From contig JACNFQ010000047.1 in assembly GCA_014384545.1 (NCBI GenBank), forward strand, positions 1 through 22,757: a DNA stretch of 22,757 nucleotides. Direction: 5' to 3'. The position numbers and the translations under genes were made by a program. The stretch's first letter is position 1. The number at the start of each line of letters is the position of its first letter. Shown piece after piece: positions 18,472 through 22,757 of this stretch. Source of the DNA: a bacterium (lineage in GTDB: Bacteria > UBP7 > UBA6624). Below the pieces are notes generated by a model that was given only the letters and a program-made list of their open reading frames with translations, ran no database searches and was not told where the DNA came from.

Positions 18472-18477
18472 CCTCCT
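18472..18477 (-). promoter_or_regulatory. Strong ribosome binding site of the 49-residue gene
   Basis: A full AGGAGG lies eight bases upstream of the ATG at 18463. It decides that this very short frame is a gene. Confidence 0.75.
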
Positions 18478-18490
18478 AGAGTTTTGTTCC

Positions 18491-18496
18491 ATTATA
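18491..18496 (-). promoter_or_regulatory. -10 box of the small-protein/nuoN operon
   Basis: The minus strand reads a perfect TATAAT between the pilO-like stop and the 49-residue gene, giving a leader of about 20 bases. No TTGACA-type -35 is visible. No terminator hairpin follows the pilO-like gene, so read-through from the pilus genes is also possible. Confidence 0.6.
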
Positions 18497-18530
18497 AAGG
18501 GAGATTGTACGAAATAAGGGAAAACGGCAC

Positions 18531-19400
18531 CTAAAGTGACAATCCGCTCCCCCCGCCGCCACCGCCGCCCCCGCCGCCACCACCCCCAGAGGAACCAATC
18601 GATTGCCCTGAAGGAATAAAAGACTCAGGGGATGAATTGGGGGTTCCTTCTTCGTTCAACAGATAAGCAGAGCCCACAAATGCAACGATTTCCCATGTAC
18701 CCACAGGTCGTATATTGAATGTGGATGCTTCCTGGGAGAAAAAGAGAACGGAGATTTGGTACGCACCCATGAAATACTCACTTTCACGATTAAGTGCCGT
18801 TAGAAAACCCATCACCTTATCAAAACTACCGCCCACCTGCATCACAAAGGGAAGGCGATTGATGAGATTGGGCGATTCAATATAGGGGCCCGTATCACCG
18901 AACTTATAAGTCCCCAAGGAGAAATAGCGCGTGATTTGAGGAATCTCCCATGAGACAGGAATCGTATCTGTCCCTCGCACTTCCCAACCCGTAGCGACCT
19001 GCCCCATAGGGAGCAACCCGTTTTCTCGTATCATTCGATTCAAATGGGGCTGGAACTCCTCAAGGACTTCCCAACGATCTTGGAAAAACATCGGGGTTAC
19101 CTCGGTCCACTTCGCCTCCATAACTTGATTGAGTTCAATCAAGCCATGGAGCTCCTCAGACTGTTCTTTCATCGTCTTTAGGTTCTTCGTTTCTCGTGTA
19201 ATCTCTTGCTCTACTTTCTTTAGGTCATTCTTTCTGGGTTGAACCATCTGGGAAGTAAAAAGGTAGATCAAAAGAGGTATCAACAAGAGTACGACCGAAA
19301 CCATAGCAATCCACTTGACTTCTCTATTCTGTCGAGCTTGTTGTGGATTCGCTTCAATGCGAACCCCACCCACCATGCCACTGTCTTCACCCCTTGCCAT
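18531..19400 (-). CDS. PilO-like type IV pilus inner-membrane protein with polyglycine tail
   Basis: This 289-residue bitopic protein fits PilO by place and architecture. It has a short cytoplasmic N-terminus, one membrane span at about residues 30-49 (WIAMVSVVLLLIPLLIYLF), a heptad-like coiled coil at 55-92, and a periplasmic alpha/beta part. PilO pairs with PilN in the inner-membrane ring linking PilM to the secretin PilQ. Sequence similarity to textbook PilO is weak. SFDKVMGFLTALNRESEYF is the most PilO-like stretch. The C-terminus carries a run of 13 glycines (18549-18587), which is unusual. Its ATG overlaps the pilMN stop by one base (TAATG), so the two are coupled. Confidence 0.8.
   Translation of the reverse strand: MARGEDSGMVGGVRIEANPQQARQNREVKWIAMVSVVLLLIPLLIYLFTSQMVQPRKNDLKKVEQEITRETKNLKTMKEQSEELHGLIELNQVMEAKWTEVTPMFFQDRWEVLEEFQPHLNRMIRENGLLPMGQVATGWEVRGTDTIPVSWEIPQITRYFSLGTYKFGDTGPYIESPNLINRLPFVMQVGGSFDKVMGFLTALNRESEYFMGAYQISVLFFSQEASTFNIRPVGTWEIVAFVGSAYLLNEEGTPNSSPESFIPSGQSIGSSGGGGGGGGGGGGGSGLSL
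18549..18587 (-). repeat. Polyglycine-coding tract in the pilO-like gene
   Basis: This GC-rich triplet run codes for 13 consecutive glycines close to the stop codon. It uses mixed GGN codons, so it looks selected rather than a simple slippage product. It is prone to sequencing and length error. Confidence 0.8.
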
Positions 19401-21703
19401 TATTCAGAGAACCCCGGAGGACGCCCAAATCCGGCGCCTCCTCCCATTCCACCGCCCGAGGGCATCCCTCCGCCCCCCGGACCAGGATCCGCACTTGAGC
19501 TGCCACCACCGCCTCCCCCTCCACAAAGGGAAAGAGGACCAAACGCTTCCTGCATCTTCGCCCGATCATTAAGTTCAGGGTTTAGGGTTAATGTGAGGTT
19601 GAAGTTGAAGAGGGTTGTCACCTGGGGAGTTGCGCGGAAAAGTCTCACGAGGTCGTCCAAAGCACTCCCCGATGCACTCCGTTGGCGTTCGATATCACGT
19701 AGAGCAGCTTCGTCCCCCACCGCTAAGTCAATCGACCACTCAAATCCCTGCTCAAAATAGGTACTTTCTCTTAGCGCAAAAAGGAAACGATAGATATCCT
19801 CCATCGAGAGGGCTTGACCAGCCAAAGCGACCGTATCCATCCCCTCCACAGCGATTCCCATCATGTTGTTTGAATCACCAGCCCTCTGAGAAAGCCAAAT
19901 CGTTTTGGGCATCAAGGTACGAATCTCATCCAAAAGGACTTCCCAAGGAAACTGGGTTGCCGAAAGAAGAACGACAGCACATACCTTGGGTCGAAGTCCG
20001 TTGAGTCGGCTCGTTTCACCATCAAAAGCATTGGCATCAGCCTCGTAAGAATAACTCCTCTGGCAACTCCCTAAAACAGGTGGAATCTTCACCTCTCCTT
20101 CCCAAACCCCCCCATCCATCTCTTCACAAACATTCTGAAACACCACAGACTCATCACCTCGATCCCTAGTCCAGTCACGAGACCGCGACTGCTCATTTTC
20201 AACATTCCTTAGCCTCGTATTTGCTCCCGCAATCTTGTTGTCATAATCTTCCAAGACGGTATAACCGAAATAGGCAGGAGCTAATGAGAGGATCGCGACC
20301 CACTTCATGACAGCGACTGAAGTTTTCTTGACGGCATATTCTCTAGGCAAGAGGTTCAAGGGAGCCATCGATTTCATCGAGAGCGCCTGGAGCGCCAACG
20401 AAACAGGAGCTGTCAGTTCAGAAACCCGTCCACGCATCTCTTCGGGTTCCCATTCGGTGGAGCCATAATCAACAGCCTCTAAGGGATCACCAATGACCAC
20501 ATCTAATCCGGTTGATTCGGTCAAGAAAGTCTCCAAGTTAGGGAATCGTCCCAAGTTGCCCACAAGGACGATCCTCCCTAACCTCTCTCTGCGACGAGAA
20601 AAGGACTCAAAGAACCGTTTTGATTTTTCGATTTCTTGGGCAAACTGTCCAAAGACCTTTCGCAACGCCCCATTGACGCGAGACTGGGAAGGCATCCCAT
20701 CATCCTCATCCTCTCCCACTTCACTCTCTCCATCCTCGGAGAAAGACGCAAAGGGATCATCTGGGGCTTCTCCAGATATCTCTTCAGCAGAGTCTACGTC
20801 CATTAGGTCAATCTCAGTCGCTCGGAAAATATCTGCCAAGGCGGGTAGCCCCACCTCTAACTCCGCTGCCAAGGAGGTCATCACCTTCTCGTAACCAAAC
20901 TCCACGGTTCGAGACAACCTAGCCGCCGTGGCGGGCGGTTTTGCTTTCTTCTTCTTTTTCCGTCGTCGTGTCGTCTCTTCCTCTTCCTCCATCACATCAG
21001 GTTGTTGCCCCGTCAAGAAGACGATATCGGTAATGGCATTCCTAAAATCAATCAACGCAATAGACTGGGAGTAGTCTTCGTAATACCTCTTCAAGATCTC
21101 AGCTTCGGAAAGGAAACCGATATGGAGACCCACAGGGTCCATCTTTTCCTTTTGAATGGCCAAGAGAATCGGTTCAATGATGGAGTAGCGTGTGGCAAGA
21201 ATCAAAATCTCTTGCTTTTCGATTTCATCCTCCATCACCTCTCCCAAAACGACATACCTAAAAAGCGTATCTTCTGGGGGGAAGGGAACATACTGACCCA
21301 ACTGCACATTCAAAGTCTCTTTCAACAAGGCGGGTTTCATTTTGGGTAGGCGTACAACACGCACCACAGAGTTTGTTCCCGAGAGACCAACGACGACTCG
21401 GCGCCCTGTAATACCCGTCGCCACAAGCCCTTCACCGAATTGCTGGGAAAACGCATCGGGATCAACGATTCGTCCCATCCTCCATGCTGCACCGTCCACA
21501 GGGATAAAACCCGCTCTTTCCATGATGGATTCCTTCCGACGCTTCGTCAACTGAACGACCCGAATAGAGTTGTCCTGAAAATCGATGCCTACTACGCTCT
21601 TTGGTGATCTCTTCTTCTTGGGCGGGCGTACTCGCCTAGCGACAGGGACATCCCCTTCATCTCCAGTAGGAGACGCGGGAGCCCGACGCCTAAAAAGTGC
21701 CAT
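19400..21703 (-). CDS. PilM-PilN fusion protein of a type IV pilus-like system
   Basis: This 767-residue protein joins two normally separate pilus proteins. Residues about 37-445 are PilM, an actin-like ATPase-fold protein that binds the PilN tail in the cytoplasm: VGIDFQDNSIRVVQL, LNVQLGQYVPFPPEDTLFRY, IALIDFRNAITDIVFL and IVLVGNLGRFPNL are PilM landmarks. From 449, LNLLPREYAVKK is the PilN start. A membrane span follows at about 466-484, then a coiled coil and a periplasmic domain. PilM holds an extra charged segment at about 236-345: a basic RRRKKKKKAK and an acidic, disordered EDGESEVGEDEDDG. The C-terminal 41 residues are Gly-rich. The ATG at 21703 is three bases after the secretin stop. 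PilM-N fusion removes the need for the usual tail docking. Confidence 0.88.
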   Translation of the reverse strand: MALFRRRAPASPTGDEGDVPVARRVRPPKKKRSPKSVVGIDFQDNSIRVVQLTKRRKESIMERAGFIPVDGAAWRMGRIVDPDAFSQQFGEGLVATGITGRRVVVGLSGTNSVVRVVRLPKMKPALLKETLNVQLGQYVPFPPEDTLFRYVVLGEVMEDEIEKQEILILATRYSIIEPILLAIQKEKMDPVGLHIGFLSEAEILKRYYEDYSQSIALIDFRNAITDIVFLTGQQPDVMEEEEETTRRRKKKKKAKPPATAARLSRTVEFGYEKVMTSLAAELEVGLPALADIFRATEIDLMDVDSAEEISGEAPDDPFASFSEDGESEVGEDEDDGMPSQSRVNGALRKVFGQFAQEIEKSKRFFESFSRRRERLGRIVLVGNLGRFPNLETFLTESTGLDVVIGDPLEAVDYGSTEWEPEEMRGRVSELTAPVSLALQALSMKSMAPLNLLPREYAVKKTSVAVMKWVAILSLAPAYFGYTVLEDYDNKIAGANTRLRNVENEQSRSRDWTRDRGDESVVFQNVCEEMDGGVWEGEVKIPPVLGSCQRSYSYEADANAFDGETSRLNGLRPKVCAVVLLSATQFPWEVLLDEIRTLMPKTIWLSQRAGDSNNMMGIAVEGMDTVALAGQALSMEDIYRFLFALRESTYFEQGFEWSIDLAVGDEAALRDIERQRSASGSALDDLVRLFRATPQVTTLFNFNLTLTLNPELNDRAKMQEAFGPLSLCGGGGGGGSSSADPGPGGGGMPSGGGMGGGAGFGRPPGFSE
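19403..19525 (-). repeat. Glycine-rich C-terminal tail of PilM-PilN fusion
   Basis: The last 41 codons encode eight glycines in a row, then Ser/Pro/Gly/Met-rich low-complexity sequence. It echoes the tail of the pilO-like gene and the linker in the secretin. Confidence 0.75.
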
Positions 21704-21706
21704 GCG

Positions 21707-22757
<1,051 letters not shown>

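Overview
The window looks like a piece of an uncultured Gram-negative bacterium. It carries a Kdo transferase (waaA), a secretin with pilus inner-membrane proteins, an outer-membrane-barrel-like protein, a lipoprotein and an O-antigen-ligase-type protein. Gene order is not that of a well-known model genome, and I cannot place the lineage below the level of a proteobacteria-like diderm. Every gene except pyrE lies on the minus strand, so transcription mostly runs from high to low coordinates.

Layout, read in the direction of transcription. (a) 22757-18531: the 3' part of a secretin (PilQ/GspD type), then a PilM-PilN fusion, then a PilO-like protein. All are packed end to end and all carry glycine tracts. 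(b) 18463-11140: a well-formed promoter and a strong ribosome binding site start a pair of 49- and 48-residue single-span membrane proteins. They are followed by a 201-residue secreted protein, an extended NuoN, an O-antigen-ligase/polymerase-like membrane protein with a TPR-like tail, glutamate dehydrogenase and Kdo transferase. (c) 10617-11183, plus strand: pyrE, whose 3' end overlaps the 3' end of waaA. (d) 10511-2434: a 1081-residue protein with a signal peptide, an SdrD-B-like domain and a predicted beta-barrel, divergent from pyrE. After it come a stand-alone GlmU acetyltransferase domain, a TrmL-type tRNA methyltransferase, a RecB/Cas4-like nuclease, a CCA-adding enzyme, a site-2 protease and trpS. 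(e) 2296-1: a large lipoprotein running off the window edge.

Two sequence-level themes stand out. First, several genes (pyrE, the 1081-residue protein, trpS, perhaps glmU-C) have a TANAAT-type -10 box ending 6-7 bases before the start codon and no ribosome binding site, which suggests leaderless transcripts. Second, the glmU-C/trmL/nuclease/cca/M50 run is joined by successive 4-base stop/start overlaps. The last is ATAG, which implies an AUA start codon for the M50 protease and restores its HEAAH catalytic motif.

The extreme right end (about 22690-22757) is almost pure C (G on the coding strand). It is either glycine-coding low complexity or a sequencing/assembly artefact. The secretin is therefore incomplete at its N-terminus.
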